Source: CAZVJA01 sp964626885
GTDB lineage: Bacteria > Planctomycetota > Planctomycetia > Planctomycetales > Planctomycetaceae
Reading direction: 5' to 3'
NCBI GenBank assembly: GCA_964626885.1
Contig: CAZVJA010000009.1
Coordinates: forward strand, 1 to 54,574
Length of the DNA: 54,574 nt
The notes beneath the pieces are model-generated. The model was not told the DNA's origin. It ran no database searches and saw only the letters and a program-made list of their open reading frames with translations. The translations under genes were made by a program, and so were the position numbers. Shown here in pieces: positions 7,721 through 15,240 of this stretch. Position 1 is the stretch's first letter, and the number at the start of each line of letters is the position of its first letter.

Positions 7721-9265
7721 ATGATCCTGCTGACGCGCGATCCCATCGACTATGCCGCCTGGACCGAGTCTGTTCGCTCCCCGCGTTCCGGCGCCGTTGT
7801 TCTGTTTTTGGGAACGGTCCGAGAATTCACCTGCGGCAAGCAGACCGCAGCGCTCGATTACGAAGGTTACCCGGCCATGGCGGAAGCCCAGTTGGCCGCG
7901 TTGGAAGCCGAAGCCCGCCGCAAGTGGCCGCTCGACGAAGTTGCCATCGTTCATCGTCTCGGCCACTTGGAATTGGGGGATATCAGCGTTGCCGTCGCAG
8001 TCAGTTCGCCACATCGTCGGGACGCCTTCGAGGCGGGGCAATTCCTTATCGATGAACTCAAAATCCGAGTACCAATCTGGAAGAAGGAGAATTGGAGCGA
8101 CGGAACGACGGAATGGGTCCACCCAGGACTCACCCAAGAGACTTCGGTCTCGAGTTCCGCCTGCGGGGATAGAACTTCGCCCAAAGCACTACTTCCAGCG
8201 ACCCCGATTCCAGGAACCGAGAAACCGGCAAGCCCGACAATAGCAACTCCAGACACCGCATCCGAACTTTGCCAACTCCCGCTGATCGATTCGTTCGGCC
8301 GCGTGCATAACAATTTGCGAATCAGCGTAACGGATCGCTGTAACATTCGCTGCTTTTATTGCATGCCGGCCGACGACGTTACGTTCATGAACAAAGAGGA
8401 TCTGCTCACTTTCGAGGAGATCGAACGAGTCGTTCGCGTCGCCACGCAAATGGGGGTCAACAAGATTCGGCTGACGGGGGGAGAACCGCTCGTTCGGCGT
8501 GACTTGGATGTCCTCGTTTCCAAGATTGCGGCGATTCCCGAGATACACGACATCGGCCTGACAACGAACGGAATATTGCTGGCGGAGCAAGCTCAAGCTT
8601 TGTACGACGCAGGTTTGAGACGCTTGAATGTCAGCTTGGATGCTCTCAGCCCGGAAAAGTTCCGGCAGATCACGCGCCGCGACGGGTTTGAGAAAGTGAT
8701 TGAAGGGATTCAAACCGCACAACGGGTCGGCTTTCAACCGGTGAAGGTCAACGCCGTTTCCGTGCGCGGCTTGACCGAAGACGAGATCGCTCCCTTCGGG
8801 CGATTTGCACGTGAAACGGGTGTTGAAATGCGTTTCATTGAGTACATGCCGCTCGACGCCGACAGCGCCTGGCAACGAGAAAAAGTGCTGTTCGCCGACG
8901 AGATTATTGATGTGCTCTCGCGAGAAATCATGCCGCTCGTTCCCTGTGATGATCAGGATCCATCCGCCCCGGCGAGTGAGTTCGTCTTCGAAGATGGAGT
9001 GGGGCGAGTTGGCTTTATCGCATCGGTCAGTAAGCCGTTTTGCATGCAGTGCAATCGGTTCCGAATTACCGCGGACGGCAAATTGCGGAATTGCCTGTTC
9101 AGCTTGGAAGAGACCGATTTGAAGTCGCTGCTACGGTGTGGGGGCAAGGATCCCGAGATCGCCGACGCGATGCGCCGGTCAATCGGGGATAAGAAAGAGG
9201 GGCACGAAATCAACACGGCACGGTTTATTCAACCCACCCGGCCGATGTACTCGATTGGCGGATAA
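7721..9265 (+). CDS. MoaE-MoaA fusion: molybdopterin synthase large subunit joined to GTP 3',8-cyclase
   Basis: A 514-aa two-enzyme protein. Residues 1-~138 are MoaE, with FLGTVREF, ELGDISVAVAVSSPHR and the lysine-bearing IRVPIWKKENW. A Pro/Thr/Ser-rich linker of about 50 residues follows. Residues ~190-514 are MoaA, a radical-SAM enzyme: CNIRCFYCMP for the SAM cluster, RLTGGEPLVRRD, LTTNG, a second cluster CMQCNRFR with LRNC, and the C-terminal SIGG whose glycines act in the MoaA active site. MoaA makes the pterin precursor with MoaC; MoaE with MoaD inserts sulfur later. The fused activities are therefore not consecutive. The reading frame is unbroken and the linker long, so this is a true fusion rather than a missed stop. 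Confidence 0.92.
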   Translation: MILLTRDPIDYAAWTESVRSPRSGAVVLFLGTVREFTCGKQTAALDYEGYPAMAEAQLAALEAEARRKWPLDEVAIVHRLGHLELGDISVAVAVSSPHRRDAFEAGQFLIDELKIRVPIWKKENWSDGTTEWVHPGLTQETSVSSSACGDRTSPKALLPATPIPGTEKPASPTIATPDTASELCQLPLIDSFGRVHNNLRISVTDRCNIRCFYCMPADDVTFMNKEDLLTFEEIERVVRVATQMGVNKIRLTGGEPLVRRDLDVLVSKIAAIPEIHDIGLTTNGILLAEQAQALYDAGLRRLNVSLDALSPEKFRQITRRDGFEKVIEGIQTAQRVGFQPVKVNAVSVRGLTEDEIAPFGRFARETGVEMRFIEYMPLDADSAWQREKVLFADEIIDVLSREIMPLVPCDDQDPSAPASEFVFEDGVGRVGFIASVSKPFCMQCNRFRITADGKLRNCLFSLEETDLKSLLRCGGKDPEIADAMRRSIGDKKEGHEINTARFIQPTRPMYSIGG

Positions 9266-9266
9266 C

Positions 9267-10436
9267 ATGCCCGACAGCGCGCGTGTCTATCTCGACAATG
9301 CCGCCACGAGCTATCCCAAGCCCAACGCGGTTTATGAGGCAATTGATCACTATAACCGCTTGATCGGCGCTCCGGTCGGCCGTGGTGCGTACACGGAGGC
9401 GGTCGACGTTCAGCGGACCGTGGACCAATGCCGCCATCGTGCCTCGCAACTGCTCGGCGCAGCTGACCCGGCTCACGTGTTCTTCACATTCAATGGAACC
9501 GATTCCCTCAATCTGGCGATTCACGGCCTGCTGGAACCGGGTGATCATGTTGTAACGTCAGAGATCGAGCACAACTCGGTCCTGCGTCCGTTGCGGGAGT
9601 TGTCGTCGAGAATCGGTATCGACGTGACGTATTTGCCCGTAAACAAAAATGGGTGCCTCGAACCGGCCAGCGTGGGCAAAGCCCTCCGGCCGAACACCAA
9701 GCTAGTCACACTCATCCACGCTTCGAACGTGACGGGAGCAATTCAACCGATCGAAGATGTCGGCGAGATTGCACGACGGGCAGGCGTGCTGTTTCTCGTC
9801 GATGCAGCACAGACAGCCGGGCACCTTCCGATTGATTTGAACAGTCTGCCGATCGATTTGCTCGCCTGCCCCGGCCATAAGGGGTTGTTGGGCCCGCTGG
9901 GAACCGGATTGCTCGTGATCGCGCCAGGCATTGAACACCGGCTGCGGAGCCTGCGGCAGGGAGGGACCGGTTCCCACAGCGAACAAGACCATCAGCCGCA
10001 AAACCTGCCCGACAAGTATGAGTCGGGCAATCACAATGCTCCAGGATTGTTCGGGCTGGAAGCAGCGCTTGCGTGGATTCAGGAGCGTGGGGTCGATGAA
10101 ATCATGCGGCACGAGCAACAGATGACGGCCTCGCTGGTGGACGGCTTGTTAACCATACAGGGAATCATCGTACATGCTCCGCCTGACGAAACTGGACATG
10201 TCGGTGTTGTGAGCATCTTGGCGGAAGGTTTTGAGCCGCAGGTCTTCGCGACGATCCTTGATGAAAACTTTCGCATGCAGACACGAGCGGGGTTACATTG
10301 TGCTCCCGGCGCACACCGCACTCTGGGCACTCTCGATTCCGGAGGAACGGTTCGCTTTAGCGTCGGCCCGTTTACAGCACCCCAGGACGTAGAGGCGGCT
10401 GTCGTTGCCTGCCGCGAGATCCTCGGCATGCGGTGA
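9267..10436 (+). CDS. Cysteine desulfurase-like class V aminotransferase
   Basis: A 389-aa PLP enzyme of the SufS/CsdA type. Seen: opening VYLDNAATSYPKP, EIEHNSVLRPL, LVDAAQTAGHLPIDL, the PLP lysine in CPGHKGLLGPLGTG (near residue 200), and a late cysteine in RAGLHCAPGAHRTLGT that fits the persulfide position of group II enzymes. It starts 1 bp after the MoaE-MoaA stop at ATG 9267; a longer frame would lie inside the fusion gene. IscS-type enzymes feed sulfur to MoaD in E. coli, so this copy may serve the molybdopterin unit (inference). A general selenocysteine lyase or desulfurase role is the alternative. Confidence 0.88.
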   Translation: MPDSARVYLDNAATSYPKPNAVYEAIDHYNRLIGAPVGRGAYTEAVDVQRTVDQCRHRASQLLGAADPAHVFFTFNGTDSLNLAIHGLLEPGDHVVTSEIEHNSVLRPLRELSSRIGIDVTYLPVNKNGCLEPASVGKALRPNTKLVTLIHASNVTGAIQPIEDVGEIARRAGVLFLVDAAQTAGHLPIDLNSLPIDLLACPGHKGLLGPLGTGLLVIAPGIEHRLRSLRQGGTGSHSEQDHQPQNLPDKYESGNHNAPGLFGLEAALAWIQERGVDEIMRHEQQMTASLVDGLLTIQGIIVHAPPDETGHVGVVSILAEGFEPQVFATILDENFRMQTRAGLHCAPGAHRTLGTLDSGGTVRFSVGPFTAPQDVEAAVVACREILGMR

Positions 10437-10506
10437 CGCGCCCCGCGATCTGCGAGAAAAGCGAAAACGGGTGACGCGTCGGAATCGGTCGTCTTACCGC
10501 CGCACT

Positions 10507-11100
10507 TTACGCGGACTTCGAGCTGGGGACCGGGATCAGCTTCGGGATCGGAATCTTCTTGCCGACTACGCTCCCGTGCCGTGCACAGAGATTACGAAAA
10601 CGCAGATCGAGAAACTCGAAGAGTTCCCGCGGCGGATTGCGGGCCAGGTAGTGGTCGACCAACCGTTCCATCTCGCGGTCGTAATCGCGCTGGCTATGCG
10701 AATGGACGTGGTAACGCCCTCCCATGCGGCGAATGTCTCCGTCAAACTCGGGGCCGATATGGTACAGCTCGTGGAAGATGGTGATCATCTTTTCCCGAAA
10801 GCAGTGATCCAGAAACCGCGGAAGATAGAACGTGAGAATATAGAGCATCTCTCGTTCGCCATCGAACAGCCGTTCCACGGTCCACAGCTTTCCACCGCGT
10901 CGGGTGACAAGAGAGCCCCCTTCAAAGCGCAGTGGAGTAAGCTTCGCCTGCAGGCCGTGCGGCACGCGACGGCGGGCTTGGGCAAATGTGACGGCTACCT
11001 GATCCAGACGAATGTGATGAAACGCATCGAGCCGCCGGACAACGTCGGTGCAAAGGCGGCGCATCGCGGTTGTGAAATCGAATGGCTGCACCGACGCCAT
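10507..11100 (-). CDS. Putative phage-type metallopeptidase
   Basis: A 197-aa protein with a zinc-protease signature TIFHELYHIGPEFDGD (HELYH, near residues 107-122). It resembles the putative phage metallopeptidase family, in which HExxH is followed by IGPEFDGD. A histidine-rich stretch GRYHVHSHSQRDYDREM follows and may supply the third zinc ligand. No signal peptide is visible, so it is probably cytoplasmic. The gene starts 48 bp after rplQ on the same strand with no terminator seen, so it may be transcribed with the ribosomal operon. It converges on the cysteine desulfurase gene. Substrate unknown. Confidence 0.7.
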   Translation of the reverse strand: MASVQPFDFTTAMRRLCTDVVRRLDAFHHIRLDQVAVTFAQARRRVPHGLQAKLTPLRFEGGSLVTRRGGKLWTVERLFDGEREMLYILTFYLPRFLDHCFREKMITIFHELYHIGPEFDGDIRRMGGRYHVHSHSQRDYDREMERLVDHYLARNPPRELFEFLDLRFRNLCARHGSVVGKKIPIPKLIPVPSSKSA

Positions 11101-11148
11101 GTTGCCGAGATTCCTTTCTCCAACAACACTGTCTGAATCACCAATCCG

Positions 11149-11754
11149 CTATTCTGCCGCGGCTCCGGCGGTTTGCGGCTGTTCCGCGTCGGCGACAACA
11201 GGTGCCGTCCGCTTACGACCGCTCTTCACTCGATCTCGCTCACCGACAAATTCAATGATTGCATGCCGCCCGGCGTCTCCCAGCCGAACAGTGGGAAGCC
11301 GGACAACACGTGTGTAGCCGCCAGCCCTATTCTGAAATCTCGCCGCCAACTCGTTGAACAAGATATCGACGGCATCCCGATCACGAAGCGCTGCAAAGGC
11401 TCGCCGCCGCAGCGCAACCGCCGGGGCGATTGCCTGGTTCCATTTCTGCCAGTTGTCCGATTCCCGCCACTTCTTCCAGTCGGCTGAGTTACGCTCGGCG
11501 GTGGTCGCGTATTGGGCGGCCTCCTCGGCATGCTTGGTGGCCTTGCGTGCCATGGTAATCAGCTTCTCGACAATCGGACGGAGTTCCTTTGCCTTGGCGA
11601 GCGTCGTCACGATGCGGCCTGGCACTTTTGGCTTTTGGGCGTCGTCTTCGTCGATCCGCACCGTGCAAATGAAGCTCGCCGCCATATTGCGAAACATCGC
11701 TTTTCGGTGAGACGCATTTCGGCCGAGCTTGCGGCCTCTTTTTCTGTGTCGCAT
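11149..11754 (-). CDS. rplQ: Ribosomal protein L17
   Basis: A 201-aa large-subunit protein. The opening MRHRKRGRKLGRNASHRKAM and the late GGYTRVVRLP and AIIEFVGE blocks are those of L17. It is much longer than the ~120-130 aa of E. coli L17: about 35 charged, Trp-rich residues (QYATTAERNSADWKKW onward) are inserted after the LITMARK helix near residue 72, and a Pro/Ala-rich tail is added. Last ribosomal gene of the block, 83 bp after rpoA. Confidence 0.95.
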   Translation of the reverse strand: MRHRKRGRKLGRNASHRKAMFRNMAASFICTVRIDEDDAQKPKVPGRIVTTLAKAKELRPIVEKLITMARKATKHAEEAAQYATTAERNSADWKKWRESDNWQKWNQAIAPAVALRRRAFAALRDRDAVDILFNELAARFQNRAGGYTRVVRLPTVRLGDAGRHAIIEFVGERDRVKSGRKRTAPVVADAEQPQTAGAAAE

Positions 11755-11837
11755 GGAACTTTTCTATTCTGCTATGCCGTCAACTCTTTTGAATTCCGCA
11801 TCGGTACGAGTAATCGACCACGGACATTTTTCCATCA

Positions 11838-12848
11838 TCAACCGAGTGTACTTTGAGGAACCTTCATTCCCAGCCGCAACCCGATCGCCCCCAGGCGGTC
11901 TCGCACTTCCTGCAATGTTGTTTCGCCGAAGTTGCGCACCTGCAACAGCTGATCTTCGGAACGACTCACAAGATCGCGAACGGTGTTGATCCCTTCCGAC
12001 TCAAGGCAGTTGGTCGCGCGAACCGATAGGTTCAACTCGGCAAGGCTTTGAGAGAGCTTCTCTTCGAGCTCCAAGTCGACCGGTGCGTAACCGGTTTCAT
12101 CGAGCATCCGCTTCAACCCTCCTTCGGGCGAAAGCTCCGGACCTGGCTCCCGATAGCTGATGAACGGACTCAGGTGCTTGCGAAGAATCTTCGCCGCTTC
12201 GACCAGCGCCAGTTCCGGGCCGACTGTGCCGTCGGTCCAGATTTCAAGAATCAGCTTATCGTAGTTCGTACGTTGGCCAACGCGGGTGTCCTCGATTTTG
12301 TAACGGACGCGAACCACCGGTGAGAACGTGGCGTCGAGAAGAATCACACCGACTTCTTGTTCTGTCTCCGCCTGCTCGCTGGCGGGAACATACCCACGGC
12401 CGTTGCGGACCGTTAATTCGATATTCAGAGGAACATCGTCCGTCATTGTAGCAATCACCAAGTCCTTATTGATGATCTCCACTTGATCATCGGTGATCAC
12501 GTCAGCTCCGGTCACAACCCCGCGTTCGTGACGTTCGATCCGAAGCGTTTTTGTTCCGGCGGTTGCGGATTTGACGATCAACGACTTCAGGTTAAGACAG
12601 ATATCGGTCACATCTTCGACAACGCCCGGAATCGTCGAGAACTCGTGTTGCACGCCCTGAATCTTCGCTCGCGTGACGGCACAGCCCTCGAGGCTCGAAA
12701 GAAGGATACGGCGCAAACTGTTCCCGATCGTCGCACCGAAGCCCCGCTCGAACGGCTCGATGACGAACTTTCCATACGTCGATGTCAATGACTCTCGCTC
12801 GGGAGCAACACGACTCGGAAGTTCCAACCCACGCCAGCGAATTCGCAT
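11838..12848 (-). CDS. rpoA: RNA polymerase alpha subunit
   Basis: A 336-aa alpha subunit. The N-terminal dimerisation domain includes FVIEPFERGFGATIGNSLRR and LLSSLEGCAV. The C-terminal DNA-binding domain (about residues 260-325) has LELSVRATN-like LNLSVRATNCLESEGI and NFGETTLQEVRDRL. ATG 12848 (MRIRWRGLELP) is preferred to an in-frame ATG 24 bp upstream, because this opening suits the family. It follows rpsK directly; the rpsD gene usually found between them is absent. Confidence 0.96.
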   Translation of the reverse strand: MRIRWRGLELPSRVAPERESLTSTYGKFVIEPFERGFGATIGNSLRRILLSSLEGCAVTRAKIQGVQHEFSTIPGVVEDVTDICLNLKSLIVKSATAGTKTLRIERHERGVVTGADVITDDQVEIINKDLVIATMTDDVPLNIELTVRNGRGYVPASEQAETEQEVGVILLDATFSPVVRVRYKIEDTRVGQRTNYDKLILEIWTDGTVGPELALVEAAKILRKHLSPFISYREPGPELSPEGGLKRMLDETGYAPVDLELEEKLSQSLAELNLSVRATNCLESEGINTVRDLVSRSEDQLLQVRNFGETTLQEVRDRLGAIGLRLGMKVPQSTLG

Positions 12849-12942
12849 GCCCGATTCTCCAATTAAGAGCAACGCCCAGGAATATGCTTATCTTGATTGA
12901 ACGCCAGATCTTGGCGGCCACGCACGAATGCTCGAGTGCGGC

Positions 12943-13323
12943 TCAAACTCGGCGCCGCTTTGGTGGCCGACAACCGTTATGTGGCAGCGGCGTGACGTCT
13001 TCAATGGCCCGAACGGTGATCCCCGAACTCTGAAGACCGGTAATCGCACTCTCGCGTCCCGAGCCCGGGCCTTTCACGCGAATTTCAATTTCCTTCACAC
13101 CAAACTTCGACGCTCGCTCGGCACACGTTTCCGCAGCACGTTGCGCGGCGAACGGAGTACTCTTGCGGCTCCCCTTGAACCCAGACGTCCCGGCCGTCGC
13201 CCAGCAAAGGACATCGCCGTTCAGGTCGGTAATCGTTACGGTCGTGTTATTGAAAGTCGCCTTAATGTGCGCGATGGCACGCGTCACATTACGCCGAATT
13301 TTTTTTCTTTTCGCGCTTGTCAA
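12943..13323 (-). CDS. rpsK: Ribosomal protein S11
   Basis: A 126-aa small-subunit platform protein. Core motifs are AHIKATFNNTTVTITDLNGD, GFKGSRKSTPFAAQ and the closing PHNGCRPPKRRRV. The start is TTG at 13323: no ATG or GTG lies in frame before the upstream stop, and the conserved sequence begins at once. A Shine-Dalgarno GAGGGGAG supports it. TTG is uncommon for a highly expressed ribosomal gene. Confidence 0.94.
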   Translation of the reverse strand: MTSAKRKKIRRNVTRAIAHIKATFNNTTVTITDLNGDVLCWATAGTSGFKGSRKSTPFAAQRAAETCAERASKFGVKEIEIRVKGPGSGRESAITGLQSSGITVRAIEDVTPLPHNGCRPPKRRRV

Positions 13324-13331
13324 GCTTCTCG

Positions 13332-13339
13332 CTCCCCTC
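13332..13339 (-). promoter_or_regulatory. Ribosome binding site fixing the rpsK TTG start
   Basis: Read on the minus strand, GAGGGGAG stands 8 nt before the TTG at 13323. It is the only good start signal for S11. Confidence 0.7.
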
Positions 13340-13513
13340 GCTGTCGCAACCGATCCGATTGCTCACGACAATTCGATAACCTCTGATTTTCCTACAGCTG
13401 ATGGCGAATTATTGACTCTCCGGCCGAAACCAGGCTCCGACGCACATCCGCCCAGCAAGCCTTCCAGCCGAAATTAACCTCACATCCACCCACTCGACCA
13501 GCCGCACACAATC

Positions 13514-13900
13514 TTAATGCCGCATATCTTTGACACCCTTCTTGCCGGCAACAGTCTTCTTGACTCCTTTACGCGTTCGCGCGTTCGTCCGAGTCCTCTG
13601 ACCACGACAAGGAAGACTCCGGCGATGCCGCAATCCGCGATAACAATGAATCTCGCGCAGGCGGGCAATGTCCTGCTGCACGCTGCGGCGCAGCTGACCT
13701 TCGGTCATCACCTCCTTGTCGAGGTAATTATTGATTCGTGCAATTTCATCTTCCGTGAGGTCAGACGCCTTTCCAAGAGGGTTCAGCCCCAAGGTATGAC
13801 AAATGTCGATCGACCGAGATCGACCGATACCGTACAGATAGGTCAAGGAGATGTAGGTCGGCTTTCCATTCGGAACGTCGACACCTTGAATACGTGGCAT
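13514..13900 (-). CDS. rpsM: Ribosomal protein S13
   Basis: A 128-aa head protein of the small subunit that contacts the 50S subunit and P-site tRNA. The opening MPRIQGVDVPNGKPTYISL, the YGIGRSRS helix-turn-helix segment and the C-terminal HRRSLPCRGQRTRTNARTRK are typical. A gap of 190 bp separates it from rpsK, long for this operon, and it holds no gene. Confidence 0.96.
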   Translation of the reverse strand: MPRIQGVDVPNGKPTYISLTYLYGIGRSRSIDICHTLGLNPLGKASDLTEDEIARINNYLDKEVMTEGQLRRSVQQDIARLREIHCYRGLRHRRSLPCRGQRTRTNARTRKGVKKTVAGKKGVKDMRH

Positions 13901-13992
13901 GAAAACCCACTCCGCTGAAACCTTGTCAATTTCCTAATTGCCGAATCCTAGAAGGCCTGGCCTGCGAGGAGTGACACCCAAATCGACGAACA

Positions 13993-14109
13993 TCACCCTT
14001 GCCGCTGCTTGTGGCGCGCGTTGGATGAGCAAATGACGTAAATCTTTCCCGCACGCCGAACTATCTTACAGTTTTCGCAAATCCTCTTGACGCTCGCGCG
14101 GACTTTCAT
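13993..14109 (-). CDS. rpmJ: Ribosomal protein L36
   Basis: A 38-aa zinc-binding protein beginning MKVRASVKRICENCK. The ligands C-x2-C-x12-C-x4-H are complete, so this is the zinc-containing form. A longer in-frame opening to 14211 adds no conserved sequence. First gene of the downstream alpha-operon segment; a strong promoter candidate lies about 140 bp upstream. Confidence 0.95.
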   Translation of the reverse strand: MKVRASVKRICENCKIVRRAGKIYVICSSNARHKQRQG

Positions 14110-14435
14110 GGGACACCGACTCTCCAACTCATGGATCACATGGAAGCCCGAACGGCCAACCGAAATCGGGCAAAGCAATGCCTCGTTCCTCACGTCAGCC
14201 GATGGCCGCAATTCCCGTACCGAGAGCGCCCTCCACTCGCAAGGATCGCGTGATTATAAGCCTCTCCATCACTTTTCGACAAGTTATCCAGCCTGGATTT
14301 TCACCGCTTTTCCACGATGGATACCCCTGGACAGGGATTTCGAGGGAGGCCGGAACCTCTTGCTTGACCATTGGTAGCACATCCCCTCTCAAAAGATGCC
14401 CCACAGATCCCAATTGTGGAGAAACCCCGCGTTGT
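14110..14435 (-). other. 326-bp gap between map and rpmJ: promoter but no infA
   Basis: infA, coding initiation factor 1, is often found here. No frame in this stretch looks like IF-1; the one 72-codon minus-strand opening (14195-14413) does not match it. The region contains a promoter candidate (14253-14282) and otherwise nothing I can support. Confidence 0.6.
14253..14282 (-). promoter_or_regulatory. Promoter for rpmJ-rpsM-rpsK-rpoA-rplQ
   Basis: On the minus strand TTGTCG (14277-14282), an 18-bp spacer and a perfect TATAAT (14253-14258). Transcription would start near 14246, giving a leader of about 137 nt before rpmJ. It suggests the alpha segment is transcribed separately from secY-map. 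Confidence 0.6.
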
Positions 14436-15209
14436 TCAAATCCCTACCCCGGCAGTCAGGACTTCAGGTCCGTGTGTAGTCAGGGCCACGGTATGCTCAA
14501 AATGAACGCTTGGCAGGCGGTCACGGGTGATAACCGTCCAGTGGTCCGCTTGCAGCAGTACATCCTTCTTTCCCGCATTGACCATCGGCTCAATCGCCAG
14601 AACAAGTCCGGGCACGAGTTCAAAATCGTTCCAAGCTCTCCGACTCCAGGTAACATTCGGCACCTGTGGATCCTCGTGCATCTCTCTTCCAATGCCATGT
14701 CCCACGAATTCATCGACCAGCGTAAAGCCCGCACGTGTGACCTGGGCTTCCATCTCCCTCGCGACTTCCGACCATCGATGCCTGCTTCCGAATTCTGCAA
14801 TCGCCGTTTTGAGAACGGATTCACCGAGAGCAAGCAGATTTTGCTTCAAGCTGTCGACTTCTCCCACGGGGTAGGTCCAAGCCGCATCGCCACACCACCC
14901 GTTCAGGCGACAGCCCGTATCGATACTGACGATGTCTCCTTCTCTCAGTAGACGCTCGCCAGGGATTCCGTGCACGACTTGCTCATTGACGGAGATACAG
15001 GTCGCGGCCGGAAACGGCACCCGGCCGGGAAAGTTCTTGAACAGCGAGGTTGCACCAGCCCGCTGGAAAACATTTTCAATCGCGCGGTCTATCTCTCTTG
15101 TCGCCACGCCAGGGCGGAGAAAGGATTTGGCAACATGGTGTGCTTCGGCCACCACCTTGCCGGCCTCGCGCATTAGTCCAATTTCGCGCGGACTTTTGAG
15201 TGTGATCAC
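14436..15209 (-). CDS. map: Type I methionine aminopeptidase
   Basis: A 257-aa enzyme removing N-terminal methionine from new proteins. Metal ligands are in SIDTGCRLNGWCGDAAWTY (two aspartates), VGHGIGREMHEDPQVPN (histidine), LAIEPMVN (glutamate) and the final VQFEHTV-like VHFEHTVALT. The start is GTG 15209, giving MITLKSPREIGLM. Located 31 bp after secY, as in many spc operons. Confidence 0.96.
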   Translation of the reverse strand: MITLKSPREIGLMREAGKVVAEAHHVAKSFLRPGVATREIDRAIENVFQRAGATSLFKNFPGRVPFPAATCISVNEQVVHGIPGERLLREGDIVSIDTGCRLNGWCGDAAWTYPVGEVDSLKQNLLALGESVLKTAIAEFGSRHRWSEVAREMEAQVTRAGFTLVDEFVGHGIGREMHEDPQVPNVTWSRRAWNDFELVPGLVLAIEPMVNAGKKDVLLQADHWTVITRDRLPSVHFEHTVALTTHGPEVLTAGVGI

Positions 15210-15240
15210 GGCAACGACGAAAGCGAATTGATGGTCGGAA

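Noticed and set aside
10405..11136. Forward open frame of 243 codons over the metallopeptidase
   Set aside because: The minus-strand frame carries HELYH and family sequence; this one does not.
12928..13386. Forward frame of 152 codons opposite rpsK
   Set aside because: Antisense to S11, Arg-rich shadow frame.
14195..14413. Possible infA (initiation factor 1) between map and rpmJ
   Set aside because: The 72-codon frame does not resemble the IF-1 OB fold and ends in unrelated sequence.
14178..14951. Forward open frame of 257 codons across map
   Set aside because: Antisense to methionine aminopeptidase, no recognisable sequence.
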